Source: an uncultured Granulosicoccus sp.
GTDB taxonomy: Bacteria > Pseudomonadota > Gammaproteobacteria > Granulosicoccales > Granulosicoccaceae
DNA: 7,800 nt
Assembly: GCA_938016235.1 (NCBI GenBank)
Contig: CALLPU010000169.1
Coordinates: 1-7,800 of the forward strand
Reading direction: 5' to 3'
Each line of letters begins with the position of its first letter. The first letter of the stretch is position 1. The translations under genes were made by a program, and so were the position numbers. The notes beneath the pieces were generated by a model. It saw only the letters and a list, made by a program, of their open reading frames with translations, did no database searches and had not been told where the DNA came from. Below are positions 1 through 5,990 of this stretch, piece by piece.

Positions 1-1
1 C

Positions 2-475
2 GAGGTGGGTGAAACCTGTAACTTCACAGCGCTGGATGGTGCTTCGGTGCTGTATCTGGACAGAGTTGAGGCCCAACGTCCCTGGCGAATGACGCTCGAT
101 GTCGGTGCCCACGTGCCGCTGCATTGCACGGCCAGTGGCAAGTTGTTTCTGGCCCATATGCCAGAGGATGAGCGCAAAAAACTATTCAGGCATCTGCCGT
201 TGGAATCGCTGACCGCTAATTCCCTGACGGATGCGGATGCGCTGTCTGAGAGTGTGCGCGATACGATCGACAAGGGTTTTGCGGTGGAAAACGAAGAGTT
301 CATTGTGGGTCTCATTGCCATTGCCGTACCGGTCTATGACGCTGACAGGCAGGTGCGGGCCGCCATTGCCATGCATTGCCCAACCTCGCACGTCAGCCCT
401 GTGCAGGCGCTTGAAAAGGTGCCAGCACTGATCTCGGCCGCCACTCGTATGGGTGAGCTGATGCAATCACCTTGA
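2..475 (+). CDS. IclR-family transcriptional regulator, C-terminal part (5' end outside window)
   Basis: The reading frame is open from base 2 to a TGA at 473-475 and shows about 157 residues, so the winged-helix DNA-binding half lies upstream of the window. What is visible is the IclR effector-binding domain. It begins with GETCNFTALDG and VLYLDRVEAQRPWRM, then has the conserved HCTASGKLFLAHMP segment, the GFAVENEEF..GLIAIAVPVYD segment, and a final amphipathic helix ending in ATRMGELM. IclR proteins bind a small organic acid or aromatic compound and switch catabolic genes on or off. The ligand cannot be told from sequence. An internal ATG or GTG near base 5 is not the true start. The gene converges on the SnoaL-like gene with a 27-base gap, so the two are not co-transcribed. 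The regulated genes could lie either side. Family assignment is secure; the target is unknown. Confidence 0.92.
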   Translation, partial: EVGETCNFTALDGASVLYLDRVEAQRPWRMTLDVGAHVPLHCTASGKLFLAHMPEDERKKLFRHLPLESLTANSLTDADALSESVRDTIDKGFAVENEEFIVGLIAIAVPVYDADRQVRAAIAMHCPTSHVSPVQALEKVPALISAATRMGELMQSP

Positions 476-502
476 CACCGGTCTTATGGAAAGGCACTGC
501 AG

Positions 503-1510
503 TCAGCGCAGTTGCCGAGCCCTGTTGAGCACATCCACGCCCAGTTGGGCGTATATGTCCAGCAAATCTACGAGTACCCAGTTCTCACGGATCAGGCTGT
601 TTTCCAGTCGCCAGAAATCCAGGCTGCGCAGGTAGATTTTTTTACCGGTTGGTGCGATACCCATCCATCCGTCGCCTGTGATTGTCTGCGCCATGTTCGG
701 CCAGCCGGTAACGGCTGCATAGTGGCCATCGGCAAAGAAGTGATGGTGTACTTCATCCGGGTACTGACCTCGATCGGGCATCGCTGCCAGAAAGGGTTTC
801 TGATGCCACTCGCGGAAACCATCAATGCCTCGACTGGTACCGATACCCGATGGTCCGTACCAGGTCATCTTAGGGTGCCAGTAGCGATCCATCTCCATCA
901 CTTCGGGGCCACCTTCAGACGGGTGCCGGGTCATGGCTGTCAGCATGTCAATGATGTGCGTGCGTGTTGCTGCGCTTTGTTCAACGTTATAGGGGGTTGT
1001 CACGATGCCATCGTTGGTTGCCGGCCCCGGAACATGTATCTCGGCTCCCAGGCTGGGTGCCATCGGCCAGCGGTTCGCCTGTCGAAGTAAATCTGGAATA
1101 TCCCAGATCGCCTGGACTTCTATAATCTGGCTATCTGCCACACGGTAGAATTCATGGAATCGGAAGGTGATCAGATGCCCTGTGGCGGGTATTCCCAACC
1201 AGCTATGCGTAAAGACACCGGTGTAATAACCAGCGCATCCGACCCACTGACAATCGTCGCCTGATTCTCCGGCAACGCGTATGTAGTCACGTCGTTCCAG
1301 ATCCGGAATTGCGGAGCACAGGTCTGCGAATACCGTGTCGAACAGCGCATCAGGCCCGATCATATCGCCAAAGGGGTGGCACCAATGCACTGCGCAATCT
1401 GCTGCCATGATGTCCTTAAGCGTCTGTTTGAATTCGCACGGCTCGTAGTCGTACAAAGCCGCGCATAGCCTGGTGATCAGCGCTTTGTTCTGGTTATGGA
1501 CTGAAGGCAT
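503..1510 (-). CDS. Tandem SnoaL/NTF2-like (ester cyclase-type) protein
   Basis: A 335-residue protein built from two related alpha+beta cone (SnoaL/NTF2-like) domains, at roughly residues 8-150 and 178-330. The halves end in similar segments: GIPATGHLITF..FYRV..IIEVQAIWDIPDLLRQ (106-144) and GIAPTGKKIYL..FWRLENSLIRENWVLVDLLDIYAQ (284-322). The second half carries YGPSGIGTSRGIDGFREWHQ, a strongly conserved-looking stretch. No signal peptide or membrane segment is present, so it should be cytoplasmic. The SnoaL-like superfamily includes cyclases, isomerases, hydrolases and dehydratases acting on small hydrophobic ligands in the cone; the reaction here is unknown. It starts at ATG 1508-1510, sharing one base with the stop of the thioesterase gene (TGATG on the minus strand), which points to translational coupling. 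A 192-codon open frame on the opposite strand (512-1090) is a shadow. Alternative description: NTF2-family protein of unknown function. Confidence 0.85.
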   Translation of the reverse strand: MPSVHNQNKALITRLCAALYDYEPCEFKQTLKDIMAADCAVHWCHPFGDMIGPDALFDTVFADLCSAIPDLERRDYIRVAGESGDDCQWVGCAGYYTGVFTHSWLGIPATGHLITFRFHEFYRVADSQIIEVQAIWDIPDLLRQANRWPMAPSLGAEIHVPGPATNDGIVTTPYNVEQSAATRTHIIDMLTAMTRHPSEGGPEVMEMDRYWHPKMTWYGPSGIGTSRGIDGFREWHQKPFLAAMPDRGQYPDEVHHHFFADGHYAAVTGWPNMAQTITGDGWMGIAPTGKKIYLRSLDFWRLENSLIRENWVLVDLLDIYAQLGVDVLNRARQLR

Positions 1511-1947
1511 CAGGGCTGCTTCACAACTCGCTGCAGAGCGCTCAGGATGGTCTCGGGGATGGCCACCGCCTTACCCGTTGAGCGATTGACGAATACGTGT
1601 GTAAAGGTACCGAATGCCGATGCGTCACGTTCGCCCTGTTTGAAGATTGCCACGCCGTATTCAACAGACCGATTGCCAATTCGGTTGACGCGCATGCCAG
1701 CGTCCAGAACCATCGGGAACTTGACGGGGGACAGATACTGACAGCTTGAAGCCACGATAAAACCCACCACCGGGGAGGACTGTATATCCAGCCCGCCGGC
1801 CTCCATCAGGTAGGCGTTACAGACGGTATCGAAGTAGGTGTAGTACAGGGCGTTATTCACATGGCCATAGACGTCATTGTCTATCCATCGGGTGGCAATG
1901 GCATTGAAATACACGTAGTGCTCTCGGCCTGTATTGAAGTCGACCAT
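1510..1947 (-). CDS. Acyl-CoA thioesterase, 4HBT/YbgC-like hot-dog fold
   Basis: A 145-residue single hot-dog domain, the usual length for 4-hydroxybenzoyl-CoA-thioesterase-type enzymes. These hydrolyse acyl-CoA to free acid and CoA in the cytoplasm as dimers or tetramers. The N-terminal signature RWIDNDVYGHVNN (residues 20-32) is followed by ALYYTYFDTVCNAYL. By alignment with Pseudomonas 4HBT, Asp25 takes the place of the catalytic Asp17. The later strands include SPVVGFIVASSCQYLSPV and FGTFTHVFVNR. The frame is open further upstream to 2130, but that extension overlaps the TetR gene and has no domain-like sequence, so ATG 1945-1947 is chosen. It has no clear Shine-Dalgarno sequence, and a slightly upstream rare start cannot be excluded. 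It lies 70 bases after the TetR gene and overlaps the SnoaL-like gene by one base. The substrate chain is unknown. Confidence 0.88.
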   Translation of the reverse strand: MVDFNTGREHYVYFNAIATRWIDNDVYGHVNNALYYTYFDTVCNAYLMEAGGLDIQSSPVVGFIVASSCQYLSPVKFPMVLDAGMRVNRIGNRSVEYGVAIFKQGERDASAFGTFTHVFVNRSTGKAVAIPETILSALQRVVKQP

Positions 1948-2017
1948 GGATGCAATCGGGATGGTTATGTGGGTGCAACACGCAATGGTTGCGATGAAAT
2001 GCGTGAATGAGGTCCGC

Positions 2018-2572
2018 TCAGGTGAGCTGAGAGAGGATGAATTCCTTTTGAGCCTTGAGTCGGCGGTGGTTACCCATGGCACGGTCGACGAGCAAGGCGC
2101 CTTCCAGCCCCGACAGTGATGCCCTGGCAAGCTGTGCCGACGTCAGACTCGAATTGATGCTGGTGCGTTGTAACTCAAAGGTACGAGTCAGCCACTTTTC
2201 CATGTCACTGAATAACGAGGCAAGCAGTTGTTTATTGTGCTCGCTCAAGTGCTCCACTTCTGCTGCCAGCATGCCGCACAGGCAGAGTCGATCGTCTTTC
2301 GCCACCCGTTCGAAAATAGTAATGAAGGCGCTGATTTTCTTTTTTAACGACGATGACTGTAACTCGATTGCCTGCAGCGACGAAAACAATTCGTCGCGGT
2401 AACGCGCTATCAGCACTTCAGCCAGATCAGATTTTTCCGGGAAATAGTAGTGAACACTCGATGACTTGATGCCAATCTCGTCAGCCAGTGTTCGAAAACT
2501 CAGCGCTTTCAAGCCATGGCGCTGCACCGACTCCAGTGCAAGATCCTCGAGCAGGCTGCGATTATCTTTCAT
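2018..2572 (-). CDS. TetR/AcrR-family transcriptional repressor
   Basis: A 184-residue one-component regulator. The N-terminal DNA-binding domain (about residues 5-50) shows the classic TetR helix-turn-helix: LSFRTLADEIGIKSSSVHYYFPEKSDLAEVL at 24-54, with the near-invariant HYYFPEKSDL recognition-helix end. Residues 55-184 form the helical ligand and dimer domain, with CLCGMLAAEVEHLSEHNK at 97-114 and a C-terminal ASLSGLEGALLVDRAMG helix typical of the NemR/YxaF-like side of the family. A Cys-x-Cys pair (97, 99) sits at the start of this domain. The gene begins 10 bases after the YceI-OmpA stop and has no strong Shine-Dalgarno, suggesting coupling to upstream translation. A perfect 10-base palindrome overlaps its start codon. 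It probably regulates the operon it sits in; effector unknown. Confidence 0.93.
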   Translation of the reverse strand: MKDNRSLLEDLALESVQRHGLKALSFRTLADEIGIKSSSVHYYFPEKSDLAEVLIARYRDELFSSLQAIELQSSSLKKKISAFITIFERVAKDDRLCLCGMLAAEVEHLSEHNKQLLASLFSDMEKWLTRTFELQRTSINSSLTSAQLARASLSGLEGALLVDRAMGNHRRLKAQKEFILSQLT

Positions 2573-2581
2573 GAGCGCTCA
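2572..2581. repeat. Perfect 10-bp palindrome at the TetR start codon
   Basis: TGAGCGCTCA reads the same on both strands and overlaps the last base of the TetR initiation codon and the 10-base gap after the YceI-OmpA gene. Flanking bases do not extend the symmetry. It is short for a TetR operator, which is usually 14 bases or more, so it could be chance or a small RNA hairpin affecting initiation. Confidence 0.4.
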
Positions 2582-2582
2582 A

Positions 2583-3668
2583 TCAGCGGTTATCGATCGT
2601 GAACTCTATGCGGCGGTTTCGGGCTCTGTTGCGCTGCGTATCGTTCGGTACCAGAGGGCTGCTTTCCCCAAAGCCCACTGAGCGGACCCGATCCGCTTCC
2701 ACATCATTCTCCAACAGGTAGTTGGTGACACTCTCCGCTCTGGCGCTGGAGAGCTGCATGTTGGTGGCATCGCTGCCAGAAGAATCCGTGTGGCCTCCGA
2801 CAACGATGTTCATGTCCGGGCAACGTTTGATGATGTCCAGCAGTGTGCCCAGCATCAGGTAGCTGTCGTCATCAAGCTCGCTGCTGCCAAATCGGAAATT
2901 GATGGCACGGGTTTGAGACAGGATGTCAAACCGGCCTGTGCATTCCTCCACTGAAAAGTTACCACTGGTCTCCAGTGCCACCGATTGTGTACTCGCCGCT
3001 ACCGCCGTGGGCACCGCTTGTGGAACAGTACTGGCCGCAGCGTTTACCCCATTGCGTGTGAAGGTCAAGTCAAACGACACCGAGCCGCTGGGCAGTATTT
3101 CCACATTAGCTGCATCCTGAAGCTTGAGGATGCCCTCCATGAGGTCAAATTGGTCTGCCGCGATCGTGACCGGTGATGACGAGGTGATTGAGATCTGATC
3201 GTCGGCAAATTGCGTCAACGTGGTGTCGACACTGAGAGTTTGTTTCACACCGTGCAACTCCAGTTCAAACTCCACAGGAAGTTTCATGCGTCGCTTGGCC
3301 TGCAGCGTCTGTAGTGTCGATTCTTCGACCCGAGCAGACACTGTGGCAATCGGGAACCGGTAGGTTTCGAAAAAGAGAAAGCGCATACGCACGTTGCGCA
3401 AGTCCACCTCGGTATCCACTGAGTTCAATTCCACCAGCACGGTTGCCAGACCGTTCTCATCCAGCACGCCGTTGAAGTTGGCAAACCGGCTGGTTTCGAC
3501 TTTCGAGCCATTTTTCACCGACTGGAACTTGATGCTCGAAGCGTCTGGATCCAGCTGCCAGCCGCCTGCCAGCAGCGAATCCTGAGCCAACGCGCCCAGT
3601 GGTGCGATAAGCAGGCCTGCAACCGCCAGCCATTTCAATGATGCAGTTACCTGCGAAAGATAAGTCAC
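2583..3668 (-). CDS. Secreted YceI-domain / OmpA C-terminal domain fusion protein
   Basis: The GTG at 3666-3668 is preferred as start. AGGAG lies seven bases upstream (3676-3680), while the longer frame from GTG 3693-3695 lacks this and adds only nine polar residues. The protein has 361 residues. Residues 1-28 are a Sec signal peptide (hydrophobic LKWLAVAGLLIAPLGALA, cleavage before QDS). Residues about 36-203 resemble a YceI lipocalin-like domain: GGWQLDPDASSIKFQSVKNG, NSVDTEVDLRNVRMR, FPIATVSA, ELELHGVKQTLSV. A low-complexity Ala/Val/Thr linker covers about 207-236. Residues about 254-360 are an OmpA peptidoglycan-binding domain with NFRFGSSELDDDS, GGHTDSSGSDATNMQLSSAR, VGFGESSPLVPN and NRARNRRIEF, including the Asp of HTD and Arg309 expected to hold diaminopimelate. 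Cys243 and Cys283 could form the common OmpA-domain disulfide. YceI domains bind isoprenoid-type lipids in known structures, so a wall-anchored periplasmic lipid or hydrophobe binder is plausible. There is no beta-barrel region. It is first gene of the minus-strand block. Confidence 0.9.
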   Translation of the reverse strand: MTYLSQVTASLKWLAVAGLLIAPLGALAQDSLLAGGWQLDPDASSIKFQSVKNGSKVETSRFANFNGVLDENGLATVLVELNSVDTEVDLRNVRMRFLFFETYRFPIATVSARVEESTLQTLQAKRRMKLPVEFELELHGVKQTLSVDTTLTQFADDQISITSSSPVTIAADQFDLMEGILKLQDAANVEILPSGSVSFDLTFTRNGVNAAASTVPQAVPTAVAASTQSVALETSGNFSVEECTGRFDILSQTRAINFRFGSSELDDDSYLMLGTLLDIIKRCPDMNIVVGGHTDSSGSDATNMQLSSARAESVTNYLLENDVEADRVRSVGFGESSPLVPNDTQRNRARNRRIEFTIDNR

Positions 3669-3675
3669 GCGTGAA

Positions 3676-3680
3676 CTCCT
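3676..3680 (-). promoter_or_regulatory. Shine-Dalgarno sequence deciding the YceI-OmpA start
   Basis: On the minus strand AGGAG is followed by seven bases and GTG at 3668. The alternative in-frame GTG at 3695 has no comparable site, so the shorter product, which gives a normal 28-residue signal peptide, is favoured. Confidence 0.7.
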
Positions 3681-3758
3681 GGGGCTTTCCTGCACCGGGC
3701 TTGTAACGGCCGGCTATAGGGGTAAATCGAGTGATCAGTTCGGTTTTTCTCAAGCGAT

Positions 3759-3786
3759 TGAACAGCAGCCATTGACAGCTGGTTCA
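3759..3786. repeat. Imperfect inverted repeat, possible operator
   Basis: TGAACAGC (3759-3766) is mirrored by GCTGGTTCA (3778-3786), with one unpaired G and an 11-base centre that includes most of a TTGACA hexamer. Its position in the divergent region, length (28 bases) and overlap with a promoter-like hexamer suit a dimeric repressor such as the nearby TetR protein. That is inference only. Confidence 0.35.
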
Positions 3787-3920
3787 GGTTGCTCTCGGCA
3801 CCGCCGAAGTATAGGTGAGTGGCGCATTAATCGCTACTTGGCCACGAGTGCTGCTACCATCCGGCATCAAACGGCTAGCCTGGCAGTACGAGCAAGCCAA
3901 TACGGTTAACGATGTGTTTC

Positions 3921-3924
3921 AGGG
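3921..3924 (+). promoter_or_regulatory. Candidate Shine-Dalgarno for the CxxCH protein
   Basis: AGGG lies eight bases before GTG 3933, whereas ATG 3912 has no purine-rich site in front. This favours GTG 3933 as the start, though ATG remains possible. Confidence 0.45.
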
Positions 3925-3932
3925 TTCAATGT

Positions 3933-4496
3933 GTGACTAGATTCGTAAAAACGGTTGTGACGAGTATCTTCATCGGCGCCGTGAGTCTTGCGCTGATGGC
4001 GGCGGCTGAGAGTCCGGACGCCGCCGAGATCAAGGCCTGGGAGGCGGCACTTCAGTCTGGGGAAGTAGCCACCCTGCAGCAGTTTGTGGCGCAATATCCG
4101 GATAGTGTCTTCTCCAGCGAAGCACAGGATCTGCTCACCTCCTTGCAACCTGAGGGTTCGGCTGAGCCTGAGTCAGCGGCGACAAGGAGTCTGGAAGGCG
4201 TTCCATTGTCGTTGTTCGAGCAACCGTTGGCAGAGGATGTATTTGCCGATGAGCCGCGTTCCATCAAACAGCTGTCCGAAGCAACGCCCCTGTTTGCACC
4301 GGTTGAAGGGTTACCTGTGGAGTACTGGCAGGAAGAGGTGTGCAGCAATTGCCACAGCTGGGACAAGGCAAACCTGTGCGTACAAGGGCAATATTTTGCT
4401 CAGCGCGACCAGGCCGCGCTGGATCGTATTCAGCACCCCTATGGCGGATTTTTCAAGGCTGCGTTGAAGCGTTGGGCAGCCGGCGGCTGTCAGTAA
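3933..4496 (+). CDS. Small secreted protein with one CxxCH (c-type haem-like) motif
   Basis: From GTG 3933 the product has 187 residues; ATG 3912 would add seven. A Sec signal peptide is evident (RFVK then VVTSIFIGAVSLALMAAA), so it should be periplasmic. Mature residues begin with a short helical segment, EIKAWEAALQSGEVATLQQF followed by VAQYPDSVFSSEAQDLL, like the tryptophan/YPDSxF repeat seen next to caspase, SPOR and peptidoglycan-related domains. An acidic, Pro/Ala-rich linker follows. The C-terminal module holds VCSNCHSWDKANLC and HPYGGFFKAALKRWAAGGCQ. CSNCH fits covalent haem c attachment, but only 46 residues follow it and none is Met, so it is not a standard class I cytochrome c. The single later His (in IQHPYGG) is the only obvious distal ligand, and two further Cys could pair. 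Alternatives are a metal or disulfide module. It lies 107 bases before the SBP56 gene in the same direction. I do not recognise a named family. Confidence 0.75.
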   Translation: MTRFVKTVVTSIFIGAVSLALMAAAESPDAAEIKAWEAALQSGEVATLQQFVAQYPDSVFSSEAQDLLTSLQPEGSAEPESAATRSLEGVPLSLFEQPLAEDVFADEPRSIKQLSEATPLFAPVEGLPVEYWQEEVCSNCHSWDKANLCVQGQYFAQRDQAALDRIQHPYGGFFKAALKRWAAGGCQ

Positions 4497-4603
4497 TACG
4501 ATAGTGACTGTTCCGCGCTAGTGGGTCTCGTGCGCCAGCGAACCCCCTGAGAAAAGCTGATAGGATTCGATCAATACGGCGCGTCAGGGTGGGAATTCAA
4601 ATC
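4497..4603 (+). other. Short spacer before SBP56, no clear signals
   Basis: The 107 bases between the CxxCH-protein gene and the preferred SBP56 start contain an imperfect pairing between GTTC and GAAC around 4510-4543 without a following T-run, so it is not a convincing terminator. A TAGGAT hexamer near 4561 has no matching -35. A separate SBP56 promoter is possible but not supported; read-through from the upstream gene is equally likely. Confidence 0.4.
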
Positions 4604-5968
4604 ATGAGTGAAACGGAACTGAGCAGCTGCTGCGGTCCTGGTTATTCATCGCCCGCTGCGGCCATGCAGGCGCCGCGGGAAAAACTGCTCTACACCATCG
4701 CCATCTATGTTGGCACCGGCATCCAGAAGCCTGACTACCTCGCTACCATTGATGCCGATCCTGAAAGCGCTCATTATTCGACGGTGATCAGCCGGTGTGA
4801 AATGCCCGGTATCGGAGACGAACTGCATCACATGGGCTGGAATGCCTGCTCGTCGTGTTTTCAAGATGGCGAGATGGAACGCAAGTACCTCATTGTGCCG
4901 GGCGTACGCAGCTCCAATTTGCACATCATTGATTGTGGAACAGACCCGAGAAATCCTGTTGTTCACAAGGTGGTTTCCGGTGATGAGATCAAGCAGCAAA
5001 CCAATCTGTCAGCGCCGCACACCGTTCACTGTCTGGGATCCGACATCATCATATCCATGCTGGGTGATGCAAAAGGCAATGCGCCTGGTGGGTTCCTGCA
5101 TCTAAACAAGCATTTTGACATTGTCGGACGCTGGGAAAATGATCTGGGTGGCATGAAGTTCAACTACGATTTCTGGTACCAGCCTCGCCATAATGTGATG
5201 GTCTCCAGTGAGTGGGCGGCACCGAATACGTTCATGCCCGGATTCGACCTTGAAGAAGTTGGGCACCTGAAATACGGTCGCGAGTTGCATTTCTGGAATT
5301 TCGAAGAAAAGCGAGTTGAAAACACCGTGTATCTTGGTGAAGACGGTCTGGTTCCACTGGAAGTACGATTTCACCATGATCCGGATTCTTCGCACGGTTT
5401 CGTCGGTGCTGCGCTCTCTTCGAACGTCATTCATTGGTACAAGAAGGATCAGGAATGGATCGTCGAAAAGATAATCGATGTGGAAAACGAGAAACATCCC
5501 GAGTGGCCCATACCGCTACCCGGGTTGATCACCGTTATTCTCATTTCAATGGATGATCGCTTTCTTTACTTCTGCAACTGGCTGCACGGTGACATTCGTC
5601 AGTACGATATCAGTGACCCACACCATCCGGTCATGACCGGGCAAGTATGGATGGGGGGGCTGCTGAACAAGGCACCTACCGTCAATGGTGTGGATATCGC
5701 CGGTGGGCCGCAAATGATCCAGCTTAGCCTTGACGGCAGTCGGCTCTACGTCACCACATCGTTGTTTTCAACCTGGGACAACCAGTTCTACCCGGACATC
5801 CGCCATAAAGGCGGCGTGATGCTCATGGTGGATTGCAACACCGATGAGGGCGGGATGGTGATCAACCCGGATTTCATCGTCAATTTCGGCAACGAGCCCA
5901 ACGGACCATCACGTTGTCATGAAACGCGGTATCCCGGTGGCGACTGTACGTCCGACATCTGGCTCTGA
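4604..5968 (+). CDS. SBP56 (selenium-binding protein) family protein, probable methanethiol oxidase
   Basis: A 454-residue beta-propeller protein, similar in length to human SELENBP1 (472). Colinear family signatures are visible: CCGPGYSSPAAAMQAPREKL (9-28), KPDYLATIDADP (42-53), DELHHMGWNACSSCFQD (72-88), PHTVHCLG (138-145), FHHDPDSSHGFVG (256-268), SMDDRFLYFCNWLHGDIRQY (315-334) and the C-terminal RYPGGDCTSDIWL. Members of this family oxidise methanethiol to formaldehyde, hydrogen sulfide and hydrogen peroxide, and bacterial enzymes (MtoX) use copper. His75/76, Cys82/85, His139/142, His257/258, His328 and Cys448 are candidate metal or redox residues. No signal peptide is seen, so a cytoplasmic location is inferred. 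ATG 4604 is chosen because residue 1 then matches family starts; GTG 4589 would add five residues. It is followed after 22 bases by the CoA-binding gene. Whether this copy acts on methanethiol is inferred from family only. Confidence 0.93.
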   Translation: MSETELSSCCGPGYSSPAAAMQAPREKLLYTIAIYVGTGIQKPDYLATIDADPESAHYSTVISRCEMPGIGDELHHMGWNACSSCFQDGEMERKYLIVPGVRSSNLHIIDCGTDPRNPVVHKVVSGDEIKQQTNLSAPHTVHCLGSDIIISMLGDAKGNAPGGFLHLNKHFDIVGRWENDLGGMKFNYDFWYQPRHNVMVSSEWAAPNTFMPGFDLEEVGHLKYGRELHFWNFEEKRVENTVYLGEDGLVPLEVRFHHDPDSSHGFVGAALSSNVIHWYKKDQEWIVEKIIDVENEKHPEWPIPLPGLITVILISMDDRFLYFCNWLHGDIRQYDISDPHHPVMTGQVWMGGLLNKAPTVNGVDIAGGPQMIQLSLDGSRLYVTTSLFSTWDNQFYPDIRHKGGVMLMVDCNTDEGGMVINPDFIVNFGNEPNGPSRCHETRYPGGDCTSDIWL

Positions 5969-5990
5969 TGTAGAAAACGCAAAGGCGACC

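Larger units (their letters stand above)
3669..3932. promoter_or_regulatory. Divergent intergenic control region
   Basis: About 264 non-coding bases lie between the divergent YceI-OmpA and CxxCH-protein genes and must hold promoters for both blocks. A TTGACA hexamer occurs on the plus strand at 3772-3777, but no good -10 lies 16-18 bases downstream. On the minus strand a TATACT-like hexamer lies near 3809-3814 with only a weak -35. An imperfect inverted repeat surrounds the TTGACA, and a small hairpin (TCGGC-ACC-GCCGA) is at 3795-3807. No promoter can be called with confidence. Confidence 0.5.

Noticed and set aside
476..502. Possible bidirectional terminator between the convergent IclR and SnoaL-like genes
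   Set aside because: Only a short ACTGCAGT palindrome is present, with no stable stem or T-run.
512..1090. 192-codon plus-strand open frame opposite the SnoaL-like gene
   Set aside because: It has no recognisable domain, is Cys/His rich in an irregular way and lies wholly antisense to a gene with clear family features.
1948..2130. 61-codon upstream extension of the thioesterase frame
   Set aside because: It overlaps the end of the TetR gene and has no domain-like sequence; the hot-dog domain starts just after ATG 1947.
3457..3753. 98-codon minus-strand open frame across the YceI-OmpA start
   Set aside because: It is an out-of-frame shadow of the signal peptide and YceI region with no family signature.
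3772..3777. TTGACA as a plus-strand -35 box
   Set aside because: No -10-like hexamer is found 16-18 bases downstream, so a promoter call is not supported.
4510..4543. Possible terminator hairpin after the CxxCH-protein gene
   Set aside because: The pairing is broken by bulges and no T-run follows.
5653..5659. Run of seven G in the SBP56 gene, possible phase-variable tract
   Set aside because: It encodes the conserved Trp-Met-Gly-Gly-Leu segment in frame, and seven bases in one isolated tract is weak evidence for slippage control.
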